From NCBI GenBank assembly GCA_036510655.1, contig DATCDQ010000078.1:1-64000 (forward strand): a stretch of 64,000 bases of DNA, read 5' to 3'. The position numbers and the translations under genes were made by a program. Shown here piece after piece: positions 50,213 to 58,567 of the stretch; within the stretch, counting starts at the first letter, position 1; every line of letters begins with the position of its first letter. The DNA is from Rathayibacter_A sp036510655. Lineage in GTDB: Bacteria; Actinomycetota; Actinomycetes; Actinomycetales; Microbacteriaceae. The notes below the pieces were generated by a model. That model made no database searches. It was not told where the DNA came from and worked only from the letters and a program-made list of their open reading frames with translations.

Positions 50213-51838
50213 ATGCGCCTGAGCGACTATCTGGACAAGGGGGCGTCCTTGGGGGCGGACGCCCCCTGCTTCACCACGAACGGCGAGTCTCTCTCGTATG
50301 CCGAGGTGCAGCAGTTGAGCGTCGACATCGCTGCGGCGCTGCGGGCGAGCGGAGTGGCTCCAGGTGACGCCGTCGCCATTCTGTCGTCGAACGACCCCGT
50401 CGCCTTCGCGACCGTGTTCGGGATCTCGCGGGTCGGCGCAGTCTGGAGCCCGATCAACCCGCGCAGCGAGGCGTCTGAGGACCGCGAACTGCTGGACCGG
50501 TTCGACTGCACGGTGCTTGTTTACCAGTCGAGTTTCACCGCGCTCGTTGCCACGATCCTGCGAGGGCTGCCGAAGATCACCACGGTGGTGTGCCTGGACG
50601 GCCCGGCCGAATTCGGTGTCAGTTTCGCCGACTGGATCGCGGCGGGCCCGCCCGAGAATGCAACGGCTGGGCACGCATCCGCCGCGCGCGCATCTGCAGA
50701 GCGCGCATCTGCAGAGCGCGCATCCGCCGCGCACGCATCCGCCGAATCGGTGCGCGGCGACCTCGTCGACGACCTCGCGATGATCGTCGGCACCGGCGGC
50801 ACGACGGGCAAGCCGAAGGGGGTCATGCTCACCACCCGCAACCTCGAAACGATGACCTCGATTGTACTGATGAGTTATCCGTTCCACGGTCGCCCGGTCT
50901 ATCTGGCGCTCCCGCCACTGACCCATGCTGCCGGCGTGCTATGTTTTCCGATCCTCGCCCGGGGTGGCGAGATCGTCATCATGCCGAAGCCGGACATCCA
51001 TGAGTGGTTGGACCTGATGGAGCGGCATCGTGTGACGCACGCGTTCCTGCCGCCGACGCTCATCTACATGCTGCTGGGCGACCCGCAGCTTGAGCAGCAC
51101 GACTTCTCATCGCTGCAGTGCTTCTGGTATGGCGCTGCGCCGATGTCGACCGCTCGCCTCGAAGAGGCGATCACCCGCATCGGGCCGGTGATGGCCCAGC
51201 TGTTCGGGCAGACTGAGGCGCCGATGATGATCTCGACGATGGCACCGGACGAGCACTTCCGCGCGGACGGCACGCTCGACCGCGCCAGACTCACATCCGC
51301 CGGTCACGCGGCGCCACTCGTCACGGTCGCGGTCATGGACGAGTCTGGGGCGATTCTGGAGGCAGGCGAACGCGGCGAGATCGTCATCCGCAGTGCGCTC
51401 GTGATGGCCGGCTACTACAAGAATCCGGATGCGACGGCGGAGGCCTCGAAGTACGGCTGGCACCACACCGGCGACATCGGCTACGTGGATGCCGACGGCT
51501 ACGTGTTCATCGTCGACCGGGCCAAAGACATGATCATCACGGGCGGTTTCAACGTGTACTCGGCCGAGGTCGAACAGTCGGTCATGCGCTTTCCCGGCGT
51601 GCGGGATTGCGCGGTCGTCGGCCTGCCCGACGACAAGTGGGGGGAGCAGGTCACGGCCGTCATCCAAACGGATGCGTCTACTCCTGTCGACGTCGAACAG
51701 TTGCGCCTGTTCGTGCGAAGCGAGCTCGGCAGCATCAAGACGCCCAAGCAGATCGAGATCTGGGCCGACTTGCCGCGGTCCAAAGTCGGCAAGGTGCTGA
51801 AGGGTGACATCAAGGCGACTCTCCTGAAATTACGCTAG
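50213..51838 (+). CDS. AMP-forming acyl-CoA synthetase with an internal pentapeptide repeat
   Basis: A 541-residue adenylate-forming enzyme: P-loop GTGGTTGKPKGVM near residues 193-205, FWYGAAPMS, FGQTEAP, WHHTGDIGYVDADGYVFIVDRAKDMIITGGFNVYSAEVE and the C-terminal KVGKVLKGD Lys for adenylation. It activates a carboxylic acid to an acyl-CoA. Just before the P-loop, residues 154-178 consist of five Ala/Ser-rich pentapeptides from tandem 15-base DNA repeats, in a loop where relatives are shorter. It is the last gene of the TetR-regulated operon; GAAGG precedes the ATG. Confidence 0.9.
   Translation: MRLSDYLDKGASLGADAPCFTTNGESLSYAEVQQLSVDIAAALRASGVAPGDAVAILSSNDPVAFATVFGISRVGAVWSPINPRSEASEDRELLDRFDCTVLVYQSSFTALVATILRGLPKITTVVCLDGPAEFGVSFADWIAAGPPENATAGHASAARASAERASAERASAAHASAESVRGDLVDDLAMIVGTGGTTGKPKGVMLTTRNLETMTSIVLMSYPFHGRPVYLALPPLTHAAGVLCFPILARGGEIVIMPKPDIHEWLDLMERHRVTHAFLPPTLIYMLLGDPQLEQHDFSSLQCFWYGAAPMSTARLEEAITRIGPVMAQLFGQTEAPMMISTMAPDEHFRADGTLDRARLTSAGHAAPLVTVAVMDESGAILEAGERGEIVIRSALVMAGYYKNPDATAEASKYGWHHTGDIGYVDADGYVFIVDRAKDMIITGGFNVYSAEVEQSVMRFPGVRDCAVVGLPDDKWGEQVTAVIQTDASTPVDVEQLRLFVRSELGSIKTPKQIEIWADLPRSKVGKVLKGDIKATLLKLR
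50671..50745 (+). repeat. Five tandem 15-base repeats inside the acyl-CoA synthetase gene
   Basis: Five units follow each other: GCACGCATCCGCCGC, GCGCGCATCTGCAGA (twice), GCGCGCATCCGCCGC and GCACGCATCCGCCGA. They encode HASAA RASAE RASAE RASAA HASAE. The frame is kept because the unit is a multiple of three, so copy number could vary without loss of function. Confidence 0.9.
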
Positions 51839-52161
51839 GTAGCTAGCGGACCAGCCGCCGGGAAACGGTCGGTACCCTAGTCAACATGGAGACGACAACG
51901 GACTCTGCCGGAGGCTTCGCCCTACTGGTCGACGAGTCAGGCGTGCTCGTCGCCGAAAGTACCACTGAGATCGATGATGCGATGGTTCTCCGGCTCGTCG
52001 ATGCCGGGCGACGGTGAGTTCGCCGGTCATGCCGCGGGGGCGCCACGAGAATCGTGATTCCGCAGGTGCAGCAGCTCCAGCGCCAGTTGTCGCGGCATGC
52101 GCCAGCTGAAATGGCGCATGAGGCCCGAAGTGGCGCAACGGCCCGTGCGTGACTGTGGAGT
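51839..52161. other. Intergenic region between convergent acyl-CoA synthetase and aldehyde dehydrogenase genes
   Basis: This 323-base stretch contains a 43-codon plus-strand frame (51886-52017, beginning METTTDSAGG) without a ribosome-binding site; I do not call it a gene. It also contains the hairpin at 52096-52120. Nothing else is recognisable. Confidence 0.5.
52096..52120. terminator. Hairpin between convergent operons
   Basis: CATGCGCCA (52096-52104) pairs perfectly with TGGCGCATG (52112-52120) around a seven-base loop. It lies between converging transcripts and could act on both strands, although no T-run follows. Confidence 0.6.
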
Positions 52162-53655
52162 TCAGCGCGCCGACGGAATCGCGAACGTGCCCGCCCGCTT
52201 GCCGGTGCGGATGTTCACCGACTTCAACTCGGTGAACTCCTCAAACCCCGCCTCGCCCATCTCGCGGCCGATGCCGCTGGCCTTGTAGCCGCCGAATGGC
52301 ATCTGCGGTGGCGCGTCGATCGTGGTGTTGGCGTAGACGGTGCCGCTCTTCAGCCCCTTTGCCACGTTCAGCACGGTGTCGATGTTCTTGCTCCACACGC
52401 TGTTGGACAGGCCGTATTCGACGCTGTTGGCGAGCCGAATCGCATCCGCTTGGTCGGTGAAGCGGGTCACGGTGAGCACCGGCCCGAAGATCTCCTCGCG
52501 GAACGCGGATGCCGTCGCCGGCACGTTGTCGATGACCGTCGGCTGCAAGAACTGGCCGGCGCCGTAAACGCCGCCGGTGAGCCGCTGCCCGCCGGTGACG
52601 ACATCCGCGCCCTGGCTCGGAGCGTCCTTCACATACGCCGTCACCTTGTTCAGATGGGCGGCGTGGATGAGCGCACCGATGTCCGTGGTGCGATCCAGCG
52701 GCTGCCCCACCTTGAGCGTCGCCGCACGGCGTGCGACCTCGGCGACGAAGTCGTTCGCAACGGACTTCTCTACCAGCAGCCGTGGTTGTGAAACGCAGCA
52801 CTCTCCATTGTTGAAGTTCATGCCGAAGACCACCCCGGCCGCGGCATCCTCGAGATCGGCGTCGGCGAACACCAGGTTCGCTGCCTTGCCGCCCAACTCG
52901 AGCGAGATCTTCTTCATGTTCCCCGCCGCTGCGGCGAGCACCTTCTTGCCGGTCACGGTCGAGCCGGTGAACGAAACCAGGTCGACCAGCTTCGACTCGG
53001 TCAGCGCCTGCCCGGCAGGGCCGGCTCCCGAAACCATGTTCACGACACCATCGGGCACTCCGGCCTCGGCGACGAGTTTCATGATCTCCCACGCGCTCGA
53101 ACTTGTGAATTCGCTCGGCTTGACCACAACGGTGCAGCCGGCGGCCAACGCGAACGGCAATTTCTGGCACAGGATGAGAGCGGGGAAGTTCCACGGAATG
53201 ATGAGTCCGACGACCCCGACCGGCTCACGAAGCACGAGGCCGGTGAAGTCAGCCCCGTTGTTGGTGAACGTCTTGCCTTGCATGTTGAGAGCGAGCGAAG
53301 CCGCGTACCGGCACAGTCCGGCCGCACCGCCGATGTCGCCCTCGGCCAGGATGATGGGCTTGCCGCCCTCTTCGCTGTCCAGCCGGGCGAGCTTCGCGGC
53401 GTCCCGGTCGATCAGGTCGGCGAGTTTGTTCAGGATGATCGCCCGCTCCATGCCGCTGGTGTGAGGCCACGTGCCGGAGTCGAACGCCGTGCGTGCCACG
53501 GTGATGGCGCGATCCACGGCCTCGACACTCGTGGCGACCACTTGGCTTACCACCTCATCGGTGCCGGGCGCCCTGCGGTCGATGAGCTCGAGCCCCGCGG
53601 ACTCGACGTAATCGCCGTCGACGAAATTGCCGATGATGCGAGCGGATGCTGCCAT
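52162..53655 (-). CDS. NAD(P)-dependent aldehyde dehydrogenase
   Basis: A 497-residue enzyme with ALDH landmarks: WNFPALILCQKLPFALAAGCTVVVKPSE, FTGSTVTGKKV, the general-base Glu in ELGGKAANLVF, catalytic Cys in NNGECCVSQPRL, EEIFGPVLTV and PFGGYKASGIGREMGEAGF. It is the last gene of the 57252-to-52162 operon, 35 bases after the Fe-dependent alcohol dehydrogenase. It would oxidise the aldehyde made by that enzyme to an acid. It is full length, and unrelated to the remnant at 18384 except by family. Confidence 0.94.
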   Translation of the reverse strand: MAASARIIGNFVDGDYVESAGLELIDRRAPGTDEVVSQVVATSVEAVDRAITVARTAFDSGTWPHTSGMERAIILNKLADLIDRDAAKLARLDSEEGGKPIILAEGDIGGAAGLCRYAASLALNMQGKTFTNNGADFTGLVLREPVGVVGLIIPWNFPALILCQKLPFALAAGCTVVVKPSEFTSSSAWEIMKLVAEAGVPDGVVNMVSGAGPAGQALTESKLVDLVSFTGSTVTGKKVLAAAAGNMKKISLELGGKAANLVFADADLEDAAAGVVFGMNFNNGECCVSQPRLLVEKSVANDFVAEVARRAATLKVGQPLDRTTDIGALIHAAHLNKVTAYVKDAPSQGADVVTGGQRLTGGVYGAGQFLQPTVIDNVPATASAFREEIFGPVLTVTRFTDQADAIRLANSVEYGLSNSVWSKNIDTVLNVAKGLKSGTVYANTTIDAPPQMPFGGYKASGIGREMGEAGFEEFTELKSVNIRTGKRAGTFAIPSAR

Positions 53656-53690
53656 GATCTGTCTCCTGATATTGCTTTGGGTGATACTGC

Positions 53691-54830
53691 CTAAAGGGCC
53701 TTGTGATACAAAGCTTGAATGTCCTCGAGTGTGACCTCGCGAGGGTTGCCGGGTAGGTCGGCCTGCACAAGCGCGTCCTGCGCGAGCGCGTCGATCGCGT
53801 CCGCAGGAACCCCCACCTCGGACAGTTTGCGCGGAACGCCCGTCTCCGCAGCCAACCGGTGCACTGCGGATGCTGCCCGCTCGGCCGCCTGCTCATCCGT
53901 TAGGCCCGTCGTGTCCTCGCCCAGCGCCCGCGCGATGCGCGCGAACCGCGCCGGCGAGGAGGAGATGTTGAAGTCCATCACATAAGGAAGGAATAGGGCG
54001 TTGGCCGTTCCATGGTGCACGCCGAAGTGGGCGCCGATCGTGTTGGCCAGTGCATGCACGGCACCCAGGCCGGCGTCATGGAAGCCGATGCCAGCCATCG
54101 ATGAGGCGACGAGCATGTTGTACAGCGCATCGTCGTCGCCCTTCGACGCCTTGACCAGGTTGGCGCCGATGATCTCGATCGCGCCGATGTTGATGGCATC
54201 CGTCACCGGGTTCGCGCCCTTCGCAACGTAAGCCTCGATGGCGTGGGTGAGCGCATCCATGCCGGTGGTCGCAGCAATGCGGCCGGGGAGGCCGGCAACG
54301 ACACGACGATCGAGCAGCGCGATCTTCACGAACATGAGGTCGGAGACGATGACCATCTTCACCTGGGTGTCCGGGTTCGTGATCACGGCGCCCTTGGTCA
54401 CCTCGCTGCCGCTGCCAACCGTCGTCGGGATGGCGATGACCGGCAGGGGAGGCGTGCTGAACTTGTCCACGCCCTCGTAGTCGGCGATGGCGCCGCCGTT
54501 CGTCGCGAGGATTGCCACCGACTTGGCTACGTCCATACTCGATCCGCCGCCGATGGCGACCATGATGTCCGCGCCCGTGTCGATCCGCGCCTGGTTGGCA
54601 GCGTTGACGGTCGCGATGTCCGGATTGCCGACGACATCCGTGAAGGTTGCGATCTCAAGTTCGCCGGTCTTCAGAACGGCGAGGACGCGGTCCAGGATGC
54701 CGGCGGCCACGATGCCGGGATCGGTCACCACGAGCACCTTCGTTCCGAAGCTCGCCAGTTCGGAGGCGAGCTGTTCGAGGGCGCCGTCGCCCAGGATCAG
54801 GCGGGGCGGGGAGGAGAAGCGTTGACTCAT
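53691..54830 (-). CDS. Iron-containing alcohol dehydrogenase
   Basis: A 379-residue group III alcohol dehydrogenase with GGGSSMDVAKSVAI (nucleotide site), AIPTTVGSGSEVTKGAVI and the metal-binding region HDAGLGAVHALANTIGAHFGVHHGTANAL with conserved His residues. Family members oxidise primary alcohols or diols with NAD. The ATG shares one base with the enoyl-CoA hydratase stop (TGATG). Together with the following ALDH it forms an alcohol-to-acid module. Confidence 0.94.
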   Translation of the reverse strand: MSQRFSSPPRLILGDGALEQLASELASFGTKVLVVTDPGIVAAGILDRVLAVLKTGELEIATFTDVVGNPDIATVNAANQARIDTGADIMVAIGGGSSMDVAKSVAILATNGGAIADYEGVDKFSTPPLPVIAIPTTVGSGSEVTKGAVITNPDTQVKMVIVSDLMFVKIALLDRRVVAGLPGRIAATTGMDALTHAIEAYVAKGANPVTDAINIGAIEIIGANLVKASKGDDDALYNMLVASSMAGIGFHDAGLGAVHALANTIGAHFGVHHGTANALFLPYVMDFNISSSPARFARIARALGEDTTGLTDEQAAERAASAVHRLAAETGVPRKLSEVGVPADAIDALAQDALVQADLPGNPREVTLEDIQALYHKAL

Positions 54831-55687
54831 CAGGATTCCTTTGGGGTTGCATCAGATTGTTCAGCGGACGACGTGTGCGATTTGTCCTTCTTGCGGTCGA
54901 AGAATGCCTGAACGGCCGCGCGCTGCTGCGGGCTGACGGAACAGGTGCCGACCAGGGCCGCTTCTGTCTCCAAACCCTGGGTGATCCCGTGTCGCACGCC
55001 CGTGTATACGGCCTGCTTGGCTGCGGACACGGCGTTGGCGCTTCTGCCCGCGATGCGACCGGCGAGCGCGAGTGCCGCCGCGACCGGGTCGTCTGCGATG
55101 CTGTTGACGAGGCCGAGCTCGAGCGCGCGCGTCGCGTCAACGGGTTCGCCGGTCAGGATCAGTTCGAGCGCGCGGCCCTCGCCGATCAGTCGCGGGAGTC
55201 GTTGGGTGCCGCCCCAGCCGGGGATGTTGCCAAGCGTGATCTCGGGCTGCCCGAACCGCGCGTGGGGAGCAGCGATGCGGATATCGCACGCCATCGCAAG
55301 CTCCAAACCGCCACCGAAGGCGATGCCGTTGACGGCCGCGATGACCGCCTGAGGCGTATCTTCCAGCGCGTCGAACACCAGTTGACCACGGCGCATCTGT
55401 GCGATGGCTGTAGCCTCGGTCAGGCCGACAAGACCGTTGATGTCAGCGCCGGCGCTGAACACGGTGGAGCCCGCGCCGGTGAGCACCACGGCGACGGCGG
55501 AGCCGTTGCGACCGCCCCGGTGCAGGCTCACGGCCAACTCGCCGATGGCATCGATGAGCTCGTTGCTGAGTGCATTGCCCTTGCGCGGCCGATTCAGAGT
55601 GACTAGGAGAACGTCGTCGCGGTGTTCGACCAGCAAGACGTCATCGTCCGATGTCGGCCTGACGGACAGTAGTGATTCGGACATCAT
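54830..55687 (-). CDS. Enoyl-CoA hydratase/isomerase family protein
   Basis: A 285-residue crotonase-fold protein: VLTGAGSTVFSAGADINGL (oxyanion hole), AAVNGIAFGGGLELAMACDIRIAA and FGQPEITLGNIPGWGGTQRLPRLIG with the catalytic Glu. It hydrates enoyl-CoA to 3-hydroxyacyl-CoA, or acts in reverse. The start ATGATG overlaps the CoA-transferase stop; either Met is possible. The C-terminal tail is charged and slightly longer than usual. Confidence 0.92.
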   Translation of the reverse strand: MMSESLLSVRPTSDDDVLLVEHRDDVLLVTLNRPRKGNALSNELIDAIGELAVSLHRGGRNGSAVAVVLTGAGSTVFSAGADINGLVGLTEATAIAQMRRGQLVFDALEDTPQAVIAAVNGIAFGGGLELAMACDIRIAAPHARFGQPEITLGNIPGWGGTQRLPRLIGEGRALELILTGEPVDATRALELGLVNSIADDPVAAALALAGRIAGRSANAVSAAKQAVYTGVRHGITQGLETEAALVGTCSVSPQQRAAVQAFFDRKKDKSHTSSAEQSDATPKES

Positions 55688-57252
55688 GCACCTTCAGCAG
55701 CGGGAGCAGAGCCCGCGAGTTCGAGTGCGCGCGCGGCATCCGTGAAGAAGGCGGGATCCATGACACTCAGGGTGCTCGCGACCAGCGGCCGGAAGCCCAT
55801 GTTGGCGATCACGTCGCGCTCGAGGTCGGCACCGGGCGCCAGCTCGATCAGCACGAGACCGTCCGGGCCGAGCTCGAAGACGGCCCGTTCGCTCACATAC
55901 AGCACCAGTTGCCCGACCGCGGTCGCGCGCTCGCCGGAGAAACTGATCTGCTGCACCTGCTCGACGAACTTCTGCTTGCCACCCTCGGGGAGTGCGATTG
56001 ACCCAGAGCCGTCGACGTCGTATTTTCCACCGGCCACGAACGTGCCGACGAAGACCACGCGGTGCGAGCCCTGGGAGATGTTGATGAAGCCGCCGACGCC
56101 GGGGGCGCGACGTCCGAAGCGCCCGACGTTGACGTTGCCGTGGGCATCCACCTCGGCGAAGCTGAGAACGGCGATGTCGACGCCGCCGCCGTCGTACCAG
56201 TCGAACTGCTGACCAGACGTGACGGACGCCTGCGCATTCCTGGCCATGCCGAAGTCGGTTCCTCCTGCGGGCACGCCGCCGATGTGGCCCTGCTCGACCG
56301 TGAACGTGACATCGGATGCCCTTCCTTCTTCTGCAAGCACAGCGGCAACGCCGTCGGGCATGCCGAAACCGAGGTTGATGATGTCGCCGCGCCGCAACTC
56401 GGCCGCAGCTCTGCGGGCGATGACCTTGCGCACACCGAGTTCCATCGGCGCGATCGCGACGTTCTCGAGGCGCTTGCGCCCTTCGAGAACCGGGTCGCGA
56501 TCTGTAGCTGCGGAGAGGCGCTGCGCCGGATCGACGACGATCGCATCAACGAGGATGCCGGGAACGCGCACCTGATCGGCGATCAGCGTGCCGGCGGCGA
56601 CGCGATTGCGCACCTGGGCGAGCACGACTCCGCCGTTGTTCTTCACGGCTTGGGCCGCAGCGAGTGTTTCCGCAAGCAGTCCTTCGCCCTCCATTGTGAT
56701 GTTGCCGTTCTCGTCCGCCGTCGTTCCGCGGATGATGGCGACGTCGATGGGGAAGACCGGTGTGTAGATCCATTCCTTGCCCGACAGGGTGACCAACTCG
56801 ACGATGTCGTCGACGGCTGCGGCGTTCAGTCGGCCGCCTTCGATGCGCGGGTCGACGAACGTGTTCAGGCCGATGTGGCTGATGACGCCGGGCCCGTGGG
56901 CGGCGGCGACGCGGAGCAGATGGGAGATCGTGCCCTGCGGCAGGCAGTAGGCCTCGATGAGGTTGTCGGCCGCGAGCTCCTGCATGCCTTGGGTCCAGCC
57001 CCAGTGACCGCCGATGACTCGCTTGACCATGCCGACGTGTGCGAACCGGTCGATGCCGTCGCCGTGGCCGGAGCCCATTCCGGAGACGTGCACCACGCAC
57101 AGGTCGCGGGGCGAGTTCGTCGCCAGAAAGCGCGCTTCGAGCGCTTCCAGGATCGTCCCAGGCTCGTTGACACCGCCGCCGGACCCGTCGACGATCACGG
57201 TAGCGCCGTCTCGGATCAGTTCGACGGCTTCTTCGGCGCTGCAGAAACGCAT
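55684..57252 (-). CDS. Acyl-CoA:acetate/propionate CoA-transferase (YdiF/PCT type)
   Basis: A 522-residue two-domain CoA-transferase: N-terminal GATVIVDGSGGGVNEPGTILEALEARF and GHWGWTQGMQEL, C-terminal NLGFGMPDGVAAVL, the catalytic-Glu motif VEQGHIGGVPAGG, and FDWYDGGGVDIAVLSFAEVD. GAGGAG precedes the ATG at 57252; longer frames are not family-like. It moves CoA from acetyl- or propionyl-CoA to another acid and is the first gene of the operon with ECH, Fe-ADH and ALDH. It is divergent from an IclR gene. Confidence 0.92.
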   Translation of the reverse strand: MRFCSAEEAVELIRDGATVIVDGSGGGVNEPGTILEALEARFLATNSPRDLCVVHVSGMGSGHGDGIDRFAHVGMVKRVIGGHWGWTQGMQELAADNLIEAYCLPQGTISHLLRVAAAHGPGVISHIGLNTFVDPRIEGGRLNAAAVDDIVELVTLSGKEWIYTPVFPIDVAIIRGTTADENGNITMEGEGLLAETLAAAQAVKNNGGVVLAQVRNRVAAGTLIADQVRVPGILVDAIVVDPAQRLSAATDRDPVLEGRKRLENVAIAPMELGVRKVIARRAAAELRRGDIINLGFGMPDGVAAVLAEEGRASDVTFTVEQGHIGGVPAGGTDFGMARNAQASVTSGQQFDWYDGGGVDIAVLSFAEVDAHGNVNVGRFGRRAPGVGGFINISQGSHRVVFVGTFVAGGKYDVDGSGSIALPEGGKQKFVEQVQQISFSGERATAVGQLVLYVSERAVFELGPDGLVLIELAPGADLERDVIANMGFRPLVASTLSVMDPAFFTDAARALELAGSAPAAEGA

Positions 57253-57411
57253 GTTCTCCTCGTTGTCTTTCGTGCGGCCGTCGCGATCGTTATTGTCGGC
57301 GAAGCTACCGAAATCCGGATGAAATCCGATGTGCGGGAATGCGCGCTGCATCCTGATACACCGGTTACCCTCGATCGTATGAGGGTCCCGCGAGGACTTC
57401 AATAGCAGATA

Positions 57412-57436
57412 GAAAATAGTGTTAGCTATTAGCAAC
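57412..57436. promoter_or_regulatory. Putative IclR box A
   Basis: GAAAATAGTGTTAGC (57412-57426) followed by TATTAGCAAC lies between the divergent CoA-transferase and IclR genes. It matches boxes B and C near the second IclR gene (AAATAGTRTT...GCTAAC). Nearby, ACCCTC (57367-57372) pairs with GAGGGT (57381-57386) as a small palindrome. Nothing else is seen in the 250-base gap. Confidence 0.6.
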
Positions 57437-57502
57437 TGAGCGTATTAGTCTATTCCTGTCCTGCCGAACGGGTTCGCGCAGGAGCAAAGATGAGGGAAGA
57501 TT

Positions 57503-58351
57503 GTGGATACACCAGAGCCGAATGGCACACCTATTCTTCAAGCAGACAGCGAGCCGGCTGCGGCGCCCCGCATCGTGCGCTCAGTGGCACGAGCGGCCAC
57601 GCTGCTCAAGGCGATGGCGGCGCGGGGCAGGCCGATGGGCCTCAGCGATCTCGCGCGTTCCATCGAGATCAGCAAACCTGCCACGTTCCACTTGTTGCGC
57701 ACGTTAGAGCTCGAGGGTTTTGTGGTCAAGGGCTCGGATGCCACGTATCAGTTGGACTGGGGTCTGTACGAGCTCGGGAGTGCGGTCATCCGTTCGGTCG
57801 ATCTGACGCGGGTGACGCGCATCCATCTCGATCGGCTTGCTGAGGAGACCGGCGAGGCGGTGCTGCTCAGTATCCTCGACGGCGAATCCGTGCTGTATCT
57901 GGATCGCGGGCAATCCTCAGAATCCTTCACGATGGTCGCGAATGTGGGGCGTCGTTCTCCGTTGCACACGAACGCATCCGGCAAGGTGTTGCTCGCCCAC
58001 CAGGATCAGAAGTTCGTCGCGACCGTGCTCGGCAAGCCGCTCGAGGCGAACACCCCGGCGACGGTCTGCAATCCCCGTGAACTCGAAGTGCAACTTCTTG
58101 ATGCGCGTCGAGACGGGTACGCCACCTGCTGGCAGGAGCAGGAGCTCGGGTTGTGCAGCATCGCCGTGCCGATCTTCGACTACACCGGCAGGGCGTGTGC
58201 CGCGATGGCGATCGCCGGGCCGGCCGAGCGTGTCACCCGGCAGTCCGTGCCTGGGCTCGTGCAGCGCCTTCAGGATGAGGCGCGCCAGATCTCGAGTAAG
58301 CTCGGCGCGCTTGAGCCGGAGCTGCACGCCAGTTCCGTCGCCAGATCCTGA
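57503..58351 (+). CDS. IclR family transcriptional regulator
   Basis: A 282-residue regulator with an N-terminal winged HTH (residues about 25-85: RIVRSVARAATLLKAMAARGRPMGLSDLARSIEISKPATFHLLRTLELEGFVVK) and the IclR effector domain (LYLDRGQSSESFTMVANVGRRSPLHTNASGKVLLA, GYATCWQEQELGLCSIAVPIFD). The start is a GTG at 57503 with GAGGGAAG upstream. It closely resembles the IclR at 59875-60693, so the two are recent paralogs. It likely controls the CoA-transferase operon. Confidence 0.93.
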   Translation: MDTPEPNGTPILQADSEPAAAPRIVRSVARAATLLKAMAARGRPMGLSDLARSIEISKPATFHLLRTLELEGFVVKGSDATYQLDWGLYELGSAVIRSVDLTRVTRIHLDRLAEETGEAVLLSILDGESVLYLDRGQSSESFTMVANVGRRSPLHTNASGKVLLAHQDQKFVATVLGKPLEANTPATVCNPRELEVQLLDARRDGYATCWQEQELGLCSIAVPIFDYTGRACAAMAIAGPAERVTRQSVPGLVQRLQDEARQISSKLGALEPELHASSVARS

Positions 58352-58379
58352 CCTCGCCGCCCCGGTGGTCGAAGCCGTT

Positions 58380-58415
58380 GGTCGAGTAACGAGCACTAGC
58401 GAGTGTATCGAGACC
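58380..58415. repeat. REP-like palindromic repeat
   Basis: GGTCGAGTAACGAGC (58380-58394) and GCGAGTGTATCGAGACC (ending 58415) form an imperfect palindrome of the GGTCGAGTAGCGAGC...ATCGAGACC type common in Microbacteriaceae-like genomes. It starts 28 bases after the IclR stop. Confidence 0.65.
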
Positions 58416-58453
58416 CGCATCGAGACCCTTACGAGACTTCGCAAGCGGGTCTC
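58410..58453 (+). terminator. Stem-loop downstream of the IclR gene
   Basis: GAGACCCGC (58410-58418) pairs perfectly with GCGGGTCTC (58445-58453). It overlaps the end of the REP-like repeat and may terminate or stabilise the IclR transcript. Confidence 0.6.
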
Positions 58454-58536
58454 CTAGGAGTGTCCCTATACATAAAGCCTGCAGCCTTAGCAAATCGGAC
58501 ATTCGCGACACCCCGGCGGCGCACAGCGCCTGCCCC

Positions 58537-58566
58537 GCTCGATACGCCAGCTCGCTGCGCTCGCGG
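58537..58566. repeat. Inverted REP-like repeat abutting the GH88 stop
   Basis: TCGATACGC followed by CTCGCTGCGCTCGC is a REP-like unit in the opposite orientation to that at 58380-58415. Together the two units bracket about 120 bases of otherwise unassigned DNA in a BIME-like arrangement and end right at the stop of the GH88 gene (58568). Confidence 0.5.
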
Positions 58567-58567
58567 C

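Noticed and set aside
51886..52017. Small open frame of 43 residues between the acyl-CoA synthetase and aldehyde dehydrogenase genes
   Set aside because: No ribosome-binding site and no recognisable motif. The length is expected by chance in this composition.
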